Of a DNA stretch of 8,536 nucleotides, positions 1-5,307 are shown piece after piece. Origin of the DNA: an uncultured Eubacteriales bacterium (GTDB taxonomy: Bacteria; Bacillota; Clostridia; UBA1381); NCBI GenBank assembly GCA_905199755.1, contig CAJKHT010000101.1, positions 1 through 8,536 on the forward strand, written 5' to 3'. The first letter of the stretch is position 1, and each line of letters opens with the position of its first letter. The notes below the pieces were generated by a model, which was not told the origin of the DNA, did no database searches, and was given only the letters and a program-made list of their open reading frames with translations. Both the position numbers and the translations under genes were made by a program.

Positions 1-1522
1 ATATATCATCTTGGAGGTTTCGTAAAGAGTTTACACAAAATTCGGGGTTGACTCGAACGGTTTTTCCCTCCAGATAGAGGTCAAATATTGTTCTCTCCTT
101 GGGAGTAAGGCTGCGTAAAGCCGAACAGAAATGATCATAATCATCCTGTATGATGATATTTTTATACTCTTTCATCAGACGCTTGTTTTCGGTTCTGATG
201 CGTTCAATCTCGCTTTGCAGACTCTCGTTTTTTTCGGAATGTTCATCGAAGATTTTTTGATATTCGTTATCCTTTCCAGCAAGAAATGCAAAAAGGTCGT
301 CAATTTCCATAATACCGCTTTGGCTTTCATCGGAATATGTCTTTTCGGTTTGCTTTATTTTGTCAAGCGATTTTTTTATCGGAAGGATAAATCGTTTTGA
401 AAAATACAGGCTAAGACTTAAAACAGCAAATCCCAAAATCAGAATTATGAGTATAAGCTGTATGGTGTTTTTCGTTTCCAGCCCGGAATAATCCGCATAC
501 GGCATCATAACCGTAATAGAATAAGGTGTGTTTTCGGAATAAAGAGTTGTGTTTCTCGTCATGCCAATATATGCGCCGTATTCATTTTTTAAAGCGACAA
601 GACCCTTTTTCAGCGGCTTGATTTCGAGGGAATCCTTAGGTGCAAGAAAATATCCGTTTTTTGCTCCGCAGCTTAATCCCTCTTTGATATTGATTTCTTT
701 ATCGCCCGAGCGAGAGAATATGCAGGTTATGTGCGGAAGCGTGGACGGCTGTGCGTGTGCGGACTTAAAAACGCTTTCGTTTACTTCAAAGCCGCAGATG
801 CCGTAAACGCTGCCTTCCGCACCTCTGATCGGAAGCGCTACAAGCATAACACGCTCCGACGTTCCGGGAAGCGTTATAATATTACAAATGTGAGAGGCTT
901 TTTCAATCGGCTCGGCGGTATCCGAAAGAACTTCTTCAAAATTCGGGAATACCCCGGTGTCAAATTCCAAATGCCATTTACGGTGAGGCATAGTGCCTTT
1001 GTTTATTGCAGCCTTCACATTTCCCCTGTAAAGAAGCATTGTTTCCTTGTCCGTTGTTCCGAACAGATCCTGATTAAGATACACGCCTGCTTTTAAACCG
1101 CTTTCGCCGGTTTGAGATGCGTTAATCAGAATAAAAGCGCCGGAACAGCTTGCCTTTAAAAGCTCGTTCTTCAATAAATCAATATAGCGTTCCTCAAGAG
1201 CGTTGATATGCAAAGAAGAATTTTGAACGCCGCTAAAATCTGTATTTTCCGAATTGAGATATTGCTCGGTAAGCTGTGCGGCTTTTTCGGAAAGCTGTGC
1301 GCCGCGCAAGGTAATATCATTGTAGTAAGACGTCATTTCACGGTCGAAAAACTCAATCTGAAGGCTTAATATATCCGATATTTTATCCTCGGTTGTCGAA
1401 AAACGTCCGAACAGGAAAAGAAAAGCCGCAAATATAAGCAATAAAACGATAGCCAGGATAAACATATATCCAAACAGCTTTTTTTGCATAGATTGTCTTT
1501 TGTTTCTTACTGATATTTGCAT
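1..1522 (-). CDS. Membrane-bound one-component regulator: TM, cache-like sensor, TM, coiled coil, LuxR-type HTH (3' end outside window)
   Basis: The minus frame from the ATG at 1522 (GGGGGATT lies just upstream) stays open to base 1, about 507 codons, and lacks its end. Residues ~14-38 are a hydrophobic membrane anchor. Residues ~40-348 are an extracytoplasmic sensor. The stretch at ~228-250 (VALPIRGAEGSVYGICGFEV) has the look of a cache core strand, so a double-cache fold is inferred. Residues ~352-374 form a second membrane helix. Residues ~425-455 are charged and heptad-like, probably a coiled coil. From ~469, SLTPKERTIFDLYLEGKTV starts a GerE/LuxR-type helix-turn-helix, followed by NSLRNLQDDI where the recognition helix should lie. 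I see no histidine kinase or receiver domain, so the protein would bind DNA directly from the membrane. It sits 13 bases after the solute-binding gene and is almost certainly co-transcribed. The usual KEIA-type turn is replaced by RVNPEFC, so DNA binding may be atypical. Confidence 0.72.
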   Translation of the reverse strand, partial: MQISVRNKRQSMQKKLFGYMFILAIVLLLIFAAFLFLFGRFSTTEDKISDILSLQIEFFDREMTSYYNDITLRGAQLSEKAAQLTEQYLNSENTDFSGVQNSSLHINALEERYIDLLKNELLKASCSGAFILINASQTGESGLKAGVYLNQDLFGTTDKETMLLYRGNVKAAINKGTMPHRKWHLEFDTGVFPNFEEVLSDTAEPIEKASHICNIITLPGTSERVMLVALPIRGAEGSVYGICGFEVNESVFKSAHAQPSTLPHITCIFSRSGDKEINIKEGLSCGAKNGYFLAPKDSLEIKPLKKGLVALKNEYGAYIGMTRNTTLYSENTPYSITVMMPYADYSGLETKNTIQLILIILILGFAVLSLSLYFSKRFILPIKKSLDKIKQTEKTYSDESQSGIMEIDDLFAFLAGKDNEYQKIFDEHSEKNESLQSEIERIRTENKRLMKEYKNIIIQDDYDHFCSALRSLTPKERTIFDLYLEGKTVRVNPEFCVNSLRNLQDDI

Positions 1523-1535
1523 AACAATCCCCCGT

Positions 1536-2720
1536 CTATTTTTCGCAGAGCTTTTGCCAAAGTCCCGCGGCAAGTGCTTCGGGCGGTGTGTTGCTTAATA
1601 TAAATTGTTTCTGTTCGTTTCTTAAATAATCGTAAAATGCGTAAACTCTGCTGTAATATTCGGGACTTTGCTGTTCCGACAAAACCTCCGAGCTTTCCTT
1701 AACTTTTTTTAGGGCTGCATAGAGTTTTTCATAATCGGCTGTCTTGAAACGGCAGTCGTCTATTTTGTCAAACGCACCGTTTGTAATCGGCATATAACCT
1801 GTTTGGCATACGAACTCAAGATTTCTCTCCGGCTCGGTGAGCCATTTGGCAAAAATCACTGCAGCCTCTGCTTTTTGACTTGATGTTTTATATGCGCAAA
1901 GACCGACTCCGGCTTGCGTGATATACGGCTTTTTTCCGTTTTCAGCGGGCAGAGGCAGTATCTCCAGATCCATCGGCTCACTCGTTCCGTCCTCATATGT
2001 CACGGTATCATTATAGTAAAGAATTGCGGCGGACGAGCCTATGCCGGCTACAACCTCGCCTGTCATCACCTGTGTGTTTGAATAGAGATTTGAAAGCATA
2101 ATATGCCCTTTTGCAAGCGAATCCGCAAATTTCATGAAGGTTTGCTTAAAAATCACGTTTGACGGGTCATAGAATCCGTTGTCGGCAAAAATATTTCCTG
2201 CGCCGCTTTCCGTAGCTGCAAGCTCAATGGCGCGCAGCGGATAATCAAGAGCGCAGAACGGTTTTCCGCCCGACCAGTCATAATATTTCGCGGCAGCATC
2301 GAAAAACCCATCCCATGTGGACAGTGCTTCATATGTAACGCCCATATCGGCTGAAAAGCGTTCAAACTGACCGCCTGCAATAAACAAAAGATGCGTGGAT
2401 TTAGACACCGGGAACACGGACAGCTTTCCGTCTGCCGTGCCGTCCTCCAAAAACCCCGGAACGTATGCCGAAAGCTCTTTTTCGGAAAAATATTCGTTCC
2501 AGTCAAGTAAATTATCCGTTCCAAGCTCCAGCACGTTGCTTTTGTGCGCAAAGAAAAGGTCAGGCATTTCGGCGGAGCCGGGAATTTTGTCGTGCGCGTC
2601 AAGCAGCTTTTCGCCTATTTTGGAGGCGTTGGACATTGCCGTGACGTTGACGATAATGCCTTTTTCCGTGCCAACTGTCTCGTTGAATTCGTCAATAAGC
2701 CGATTCATCGGCGAATCCAT
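1536..2720 (-). CDS. Extracellular solute-binding protein (family 1-like) lacking its signal peptide
   Basis: This is a 394-residue protein of the ABC-importer substrate-binding type. Typical features are MNRLIDEFNETVG near the start, PDLFFAHKSN at ~53-62, the second-lobe stretch LEILPLPAENGKKP near 250, and the C-terminal pattern AKWLTEPERNLEFVCQTGY at ~290-308. Family members usually begin with a lipoprotein signal and a first beta strand of roughly 40 residues. Here the ATG opens directly at the first helix, so the N-terminus is missing. A ribosome-binding site GGAGG stands 9 bases before this ATG. The frame upstream stays open for ~33 codons to a TAG near 2821 but encodes no hydrophobic segment. 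As written the product would stay in the cytoplasm. Either the gene was cut by a rearrangement near 2720 or it is a deliberately leaderless binding protein. It shares an operon with the downstream receptor. No permease genes are visible. Confidence 0.75.
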   Translation of the reverse strand: MDSPMNRLIDEFNETVGTEKGIIVNVTAMSNASKIGEKLLDAHDKIPGSAEMPDLFFAHKSNVLELGTDNLLDWNEYFSEKELSAYVPGFLEDGTADGKLSVFPVSKSTHLLFIAGGQFERFSADMGVTYEALSTWDGFFDAAAKYYDWSGGKPFCALDYPLRAIELAATESGAGNIFADNGFYDPSNVIFKQTFMKFADSLAKGHIMLSNLYSNTQVMTGEVVAGIGSSAAILYYNDTVTYEDGTSEPMDLEILPLPAENGKKPYITQAGVGLCAYKTSSQKAEAAVIFAKWLTEPERNLEFVCQTGYMPITNGAFDKIDDCRFKTADYEKLYAALKKVKESSEVLSEQQSPEYYSRVYAFYDYLRNEQKQFILSNTPPEALAAGLWQKLCEK

Positions 2721-2802
2721 ATTTAGATTCCTCCGTGATATGATTTGATGATTTTTCCATTTTTCCTGTTTTATGCCGGTAAGTTGCCAACAGATGTAAT
2801 CA

Positions 2803-2831
2803 ATCCTATACTTTTTCCCCTACTTTTTCAA
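2803..2831 (-). promoter_or_regulatory. Sigma-A-type promoter candidate for the binding-protein/receptor operon
   Basis: On the minus strand TTGAAA (plus 2826-2831) and TAGGAT (plus 2803-2808) are separated by 17 bases. This places a start near 2796 and a leader of about 76 bases before the ATG at 2720. The -35 box lies in the left arm of the 13-bp palindrome and the -10 box lies inside an ATCCTATACTTTT repeat, so either element could act as an operator. The match is good but unproven. Confidence 0.45.
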
Positions 2832-2852
2832 AAAAATTAAATTTTTTTGAAA
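2826..2852. repeat. Perfect 13-bp AT-rich palindrome
   Basis: TTTCAAAAAAATT (2826-2838) and AATTTTTTTGAAA (2840-2852) are exact reverse complements around a single central A at 2839. The palindrome lies between divergent genes and overlaps the -35 box proposed for the leftward operon. With only two G:C pairs it is a poor RNA terminator and is more likely a protein-binding or bent-DNA element. Confidence 0.7.
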
Positions 2853-2884
2853 TTCATCCTATACTTTTGGCAAAAAGTATGGGG

Positions 2885-3086
2885 ACAAAAAGATATTTTT
2901 ATGTATAATGTAAATATGTAAAAACAACAATTTACAGCATCGGAAAGAATTATCTGCAAAAAATAAAGATAAAGGGGCGACCTTTTACGTATGTGTTTCA
3001 ACCTATTATAAAGTAATCGCAGTTTCTTAAATAAAAAGACGGGTTCTTTTTTTAGCAGACATATCCAATATAAGTATATCACATTT
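2885..3086. other. AT-rich intergenic stretch with no supported gene
   Basis: Between the repeat cluster and the next promoter I see no coding pattern on either strand. An 81-codon minus frame through 2837-3082 begins with no ribosome-binding site, runs over the repeats, and reads as unstructured AT-rich sequence, so I reject it. A TATAAT hexamer at 2904-2909 has no partner at the right distance. AAAAAGA...TCTTTTT near 3035-3053 could form a weak stem only. Confidence 0.5.
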
Positions 3087-3116
3087 TTGGCAATTAGTTA
3101 ATGGTTTGCGGATAAT
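3087..3116 (+). promoter_or_regulatory. Promoter candidate for the zinc-ribbon/SPFH cluster
   Basis: TTGGCA (3087-3092) and GATAAT (3111-3116) are 18 bases apart. Transcription would start near 3123, leaving a leader of ~54 bases before the AGGAGG/ATG of the first gene. It is the only reasonable rightward promoter I see ahead of the cluster. Confidence 0.5.
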
Positions 3117-3176
3117 TTGCGTAGGTTTGTGCAAAAGAAACGGGTTTATAAGTTTTTCAGAGAGGAGGCGAGGCGT

Positions 3177-3560
3177 ATGATAAATGAGAAGCATAAAACG
3201 GCTGCATACAAAATTATTCCGTCACAGGGCGGAAACCGTTACAGCTTTTTCTGCGAATTGTCGGGGATGCTTGTCTGTACCACAGGAACGTATTATGCAG
3301 ACGATTTCGAGGCAGAGCTTGCGGCGGCATGGGAAGCGGAGTGCAAGAAAAATTTTAATTTATGCCACTTGTGCGGCAGATGGGTTGATTCAATTGTATA
3401 TAACCCGGATACGCTTACGTGCGTAAATTATGCGCCTCTCGAGGAAGAAGCAAAGTATTGCAAGCACTGCGGAGCCAAAGCAAACGGCGGAGACATAATC
3501 TGCTCTGTATGCGGCAAGAAATTGTTATATGGGGAAGGTGATGACCATGACGAGCCATAA
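3177..3560 (+). CDS. Small zinc-ribbon protein, first gene of the SPFH cluster
   Basis: I chose the ATG at 3177 because AGGAGG (3163-3168) stands 8 bases upstream. A TTG 60 bases earlier lies right at the -10 box and has no ribosome site. The 127-residue product has an N-terminal region of ~55 residues without cysteines (AYKIIPSQGGNRYSFFCEL is typical of it) and then a metal-binding half. That half holds C63-x2-C66, C82, and a classic zinc ribbon C95-x2-C98-x10-C109-x2-C112. There is no signal peptide or membrane segment, so it is probably cytoplasmic. It overlaps the next coding start by 14 bases. Small zinc-ribbon proteins accompany YdjI-type SPFH genes, which suggests a partner or adaptor role, but its exact function is unknown to me. 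Confidence 0.7.
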   Translation: MINEKHKTAAYKIIPSQGGNRYSFFCELSGMLVCTTGTYYADDFEAELAAAWEAECKKNFNLCHLCGRWVDSIVYNPDTLTCVNYAPLEEEAKYCKHCGAKANGGDIICSVCGKKLLYGEGDDHDEP

Positions 3561-3815
3561 ACTGACAAAAAAGGATGCTTTGGAGCATTTCGGCTTCGGT
3601 ACGAAAAAAATGAAAAGCTTTAAAATCTGCCCGTGCTGCGGAAATGCGCAGGCTGCTACTACGATATATGCGTGGAAAGCAGTGACTGGGATGATGCTTC
3701 TCACCGCTGTCAATCCTGCGAAAGCTGCTTTGAAGAAGATGAATTGTGCGGCTACTGCGGCGTTTGCACAAATTGCTGCATTACGAAGCAAAGGTGGGAA
3801 AATCGTACAATGTGA
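3547..3815 (+). pseudogene. Cys-rich zinc-binding protein, N-terminal part of a frame-broken gene
   Basis: Translation probably starts at the ATG at 3547 (GGGGAAGG 8 bases upstream), giving MTSHKLTKKDALEHFGFGTKKM and then KICPCCGNAQ. At ~3646-3653 the cysteine pattern leaves this frame. It resumes one frame back as GCYYDICVESSDWDDAS, RCQSCESCFEEDELCGYCG and VCTNCC, ending at a TGA at 3813. Restoring one G in the GGC at 3651 would give CPCCGNAQGCYYDIC and join the two parts cleanly. Pairs of cysteines (CPCC, CQSC, CESC, CGYC, CTNC) suggest at least two zinc sites. Past 3780 a third frame takes over with Ig-like sequence (next entry). It is either a pseudogene or contains sequencing errors. Confidence 0.6.
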
Positions 3816-4138
3816 GAATCAGCGTAGGCGAAGATCCGCCAAGCTTAAATGATTACATCAAGGCGGTTGTCAGCGAATCGGACGATACGGAATACAGCTT
3901 TACGAACGGACTTACCGGAAAAGCGGATTATAACTGGCGTTACGGCTATTATTACGATATTTCCGGAGTCCCGTCCGAAAGCGGAATGCTCAATTTCACT
4001 CTTTGTGCGGAAAACAATAACGGCATAACCAAGAAGACATACATATTAAAGATAAACGAAAGCGATCCGCTTGAAATTACAACGCAAAGCAGGCTGGACA
4101 ATGCAACGGTCGGGTCGGAATATTCGCGCAGCCTATAC
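3779..4138 (+). pseudogene. Putative-Ig domain fragment of a surface protein, cut by the IS remnant
   Basis: This frame reads AKVGKSYNVRISVG, then SFTNGLTGKADYNWRYGYYY, ISGVPSESGMLNFTLCAENN and KTYILKINESDPLEITTQS, then a new domain start NATVGSEYSRSL. This is the pattern of cadherin-like/He_PIG-type putative Ig repeats (TGL..G.Y.I.G.P...G...F...A.N). Homology stops after SRSL at ~4138, where IS sequence begins. The open frame's last ~20 codons to 4201 are antisense to the transposase and are not part of this protein. The fragment lies one frame back from the Cys-rich part. The same gene seems to resume after the IS with SLH sequence in the same frame, but a large piece between is gone. Extracellular Ig domains downstream of a cytoplasmic-type zinc region with no signal peptide is odd. 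Confidence 0.6.
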
Positions 4139-4335
4139 TGCTGTTTAACCTCCGCATTAGCTTTGGATATATCCGGCAGCATAGAATACATGCCTATATA
4201 GGGATTGTATTCAGGGTGAGTTTTTGAAAGCTTTTTAGCTTCTTTGAGCTTGGTATTTAAGAATTTATCCTTGCCGTATTTATAAAGTGAATAAGAGTTG
4301 CACCGAGGGCAACTGTGTGATATAATATTTACCAT
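4138..4335 (-). pseudogene. Transposase remnant with zinc-ribbon N-terminus and internal deletion
   Basis: The minus-strand ATG at 4335 opens MVNIISHSCPRCNSYSLYKY and GKDKF, the N-terminal CxxC zinc-ribbon half typical of several DDE transposases. The second CxxC, normally a few residues later, is absent. Instead the frame jumps to LNTKLKEAKKLSKTHPEYN and YIGMYSMLPDISKANAEVKQQ. I take this to be a stretch just before the catalytic core of a related transposase, so an in-frame deletion of about 100 or more codons is inferred. The frame then enters antisense host sequence at ~4138 and is meaningless from there. Shine-Dalgarno AAAGGAG sits 11 bases before the ATG. The product would be inactive. 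The family assignment is from memory and not firm. Confidence 0.6.
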
Positions 4336-4420
4336 GAGATCTTGATCTCCTTTCTCTGATTTTCAGGGAGGTATTTGGGTTTGTGGTAAAACCATTATAC
4401 CATAAGGAGTTCAAGGTCTC
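4336..4420 (-). promoter_or_regulatory. Inverted repeat that could hide the transposase ribosome site in read-through RNA
   Basis: The plus-strand segment 4336-4350 (GAGATCTTGATCTCC) and the reverse complement of 4406-4420 (GAGACCTTGAACTCC) match at 13 of 15 positions. The arm at 4336-4350 covers the GGAG of the Shine-Dalgarno and ends one base from the start codon. The other arm lies upstream of the transposase's own start site, overlapping its -35 box. Only RNA started outside the IS would carry both arms. Arm 4406-4420 may also be the terminal repeat. Confidence 0.5.
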
Positions 4421-4422
4421 AA
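4394..4422 (-). promoter_or_regulatory. Consensus-like promoter of the IS transposase
   Basis: On the minus strand TTGAGA (plus 4417-4422) and TATAAT (plus 4394-4399) are exactly 17 bases apart. Transcription would start near 4387, about 50 bases before the transposase ATG at 4335. Confidence 0.7.
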
Positions 4423-4441
4423 CTTTCATTTAACTTAACAA

Positions 4442-4738
4442 AACGTAATCTTCGATTGGGAGGAAAACGCAACGCGTGCACAAATGGCATATCTGTTTTC
4501 ACGGTGCGACGTCAATCCGTATTTTATAAACGATGTTCCGATAACCGATATTCCGGACGTTTATGGCACAACGCCCTTCGCATATGAAATTTTGGATCTT
4601 TATAATAAAGGGGTCGCAGTGGGAAGCGATGAATACATGGCATTTTATCCGGATTCACAGGTAAAACGCAGTGAAGCGGCGGCGCTTATTTCGAGAATAC
4701 TTTGCTATGATATGCGGATTGAATTGCCGAAAGGGTGA
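4442..4738 (+). pseudogene. C-terminal SLH-domain fragment of the interrupted surface protein
   Basis: After the IS remnant the frame reads VIFDWEENATRAQMAYLFSR, the end of one SLH repeat (the TRAQ motif). It then gives a complete last SLH repeat: ITDIPDVYGTTPFAYEILDL, YNKGVAVGSDEYMAFYPDSQ, VKRSEAAALISRIL. It finishes ELPKG and TGA at 4738. SLH repeats anchor proteins to secondary cell-wall polymers. An internal ATG at 4484 opens an 84-codon frame but has no ribosome-binding site, so this is a remnant rather than an independent gene. It is in the same frame as the Ig fragment upstream of the IS. The following lipoprotein gene begins within or just after its stop codon. Confidence 0.65.
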
Positions 4739-4743
4739 TTAAG

Positions 4744-5283
4744 GTGAGGCTGATGAAAGTAATTGCGATATTTACGGTTATTGCCGGCCTTTTCGGATGC
4801 AGGGCTCCCGGAGAAAACCCTTTTATGCTGGACGGACCGGGCATGGTGTATGTTGACAGCGAGCATCGCACAGAATATGCAAACACTCTTCCGTTCGATG
4901 AAATCGATGACTATCCCTATTGGGCGGTCGCATATCTCGGAGAGGGAGAAAACGGCAAAAATACGGCAAAGGAATATATAGAAAAGCTTTTTTCAAAGCT
5001 TTCAGAGGAAAAACGCCGGGCAATAAGCCATTATGATTACGGCGGAGAAAAATGGTATCTTGTTATTCCGCGGTACGGAGAGGAAAACGAGCTGATTCAA
5101 AATGGCGATAAGAAAAATTTGCAAAAAGCAGATGACGGCACACCGTATATAATAAACTGCGGCGGCGATGTTGAAATTTATATCGTCATGCGCGGCGGAC
5201 GCAGAATCACGCTCGATACGGATGAAAACGGCAGGCTGATATGCACGCCCGATATATGGGATATAACAGAGTATAAAGGATAA
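4744..5283 (+). CDS. Predicted small lipoprotein of unknown function
   Basis: The product is about 179 residues. It opens MRLMKVIAIFTVIAGLFGC, a short charged n-region and hydrophobic core ending in a lipobox-like LFGC. Lipid attachment at that cysteine and an extracytoplasmic location are inferred, although F at -2 is not ideal. Three starts compete: GTG 4735 (overlaps the previous stop, poor ribosome site), GTG 4744 (GAAAGGG ~8 bases upstream, my choice), and ATG 4753 (AAGG 8 bases upstream). The mature part is rich in acidic and Gly residues and has beta-type stretches such as YPYWAVAYLGEGENG and GGEKWYLVIPRYGEENE. I do not recognise a family. The SPFH gene follows 24 bases later on the same strand, so the two are probably co-transcribed. 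Confidence 0.65.
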   Translation: MRLMKVIAIFTVIAGLFGCRAPGENPFMLDGPGMVYVDSEHRTEYANTLPFDEIDDYPYWAVAYLGEGENGKNTAKEYIEKLFSKLSEEKRRAISHYDYGGEKWYLVIPRYGEENELIQNGDKKNLQKADDGTPYIINCGGDVEIYIVMRGGRRITLDTDENGRLICTPDIWDITEYKG

Positions 5284-5307
5284 AAATTTTGAGAGGAGAA
5301 TAGAATT

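Larger units (their letters stand above)
2803..2884. repeat. Cluster of ATCCTATACTTTT repeats flanking the palindrome
   Basis: ATCCTATACTTTT occurs exactly at 2803-2815 and 2856-2868, start to start 53 bases, about five helical turns. A weaker relative, CCCTACTTTTT, is at 2818-2828. An inverted copy AAAAAGTATGGGG is at 2872-2884, so 2861-2880 forms an 8-bp hairpin (ATACTTTT, loop GGCA, AAAAGTAT). Nothing here codes. The symmetric placement suggests a regulator site or a dispersed intergenic repeat. Confidence 0.55.
4138..4440 (-). mobile_element. Truncated insertion-sequence remnant
   Basis: This ~300-base block interrupts the Ig/SLH gene. It holds a minus-strand promoter, a ribosome-binding site and the start of a transposase, so the IS 5' end faces right, with its edge near 4420-4445. 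The 3' end is missing, together with the adjoining part of the host gene. That fits an adjacent deletion started by the element or later decay. Boundaries are judged from where host protein homology stops (SRSL) and resumes (VIFDWEENATRAQ). I see no clear target duplication. Confidence 0.65.

Noticed and set aside
731..1096. 121-codon plus-strand frame (and neighbours at 131-400 and 549-806)
   Set aside because: They lie antisense to the receptor gene, which shows continuous TM/cache/HTH coding; no ribosome sites.
2395..2748. 117-codon plus-strand frame opposite the binding protein
   Set aside because: It is Ser/Pro-rich antisense shadow of a gene with good family similarity.
2904..2909. TATAAT hexamer as a -10 box
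   Set aside because: No -35-like hexamer lies 16-19 bases upstream (GGGGAC is at that distance), and a better promoter is found at 3087-3116.
3032..3053. Possible terminator AAAAAGA...TCTTTTTTT
   Set aside because: The stem is only 7 pairs, mostly A:T, with no gene ending nearby on either strand.
2837..3082. 81-codon minus-strand frame in the divergent intergenic region
   Set aside because: It has no ribosome-binding site, crosses the palindrome and repeats, and its product is AT-driven Leu/Phe/Lys sequence with no recognisable pattern.
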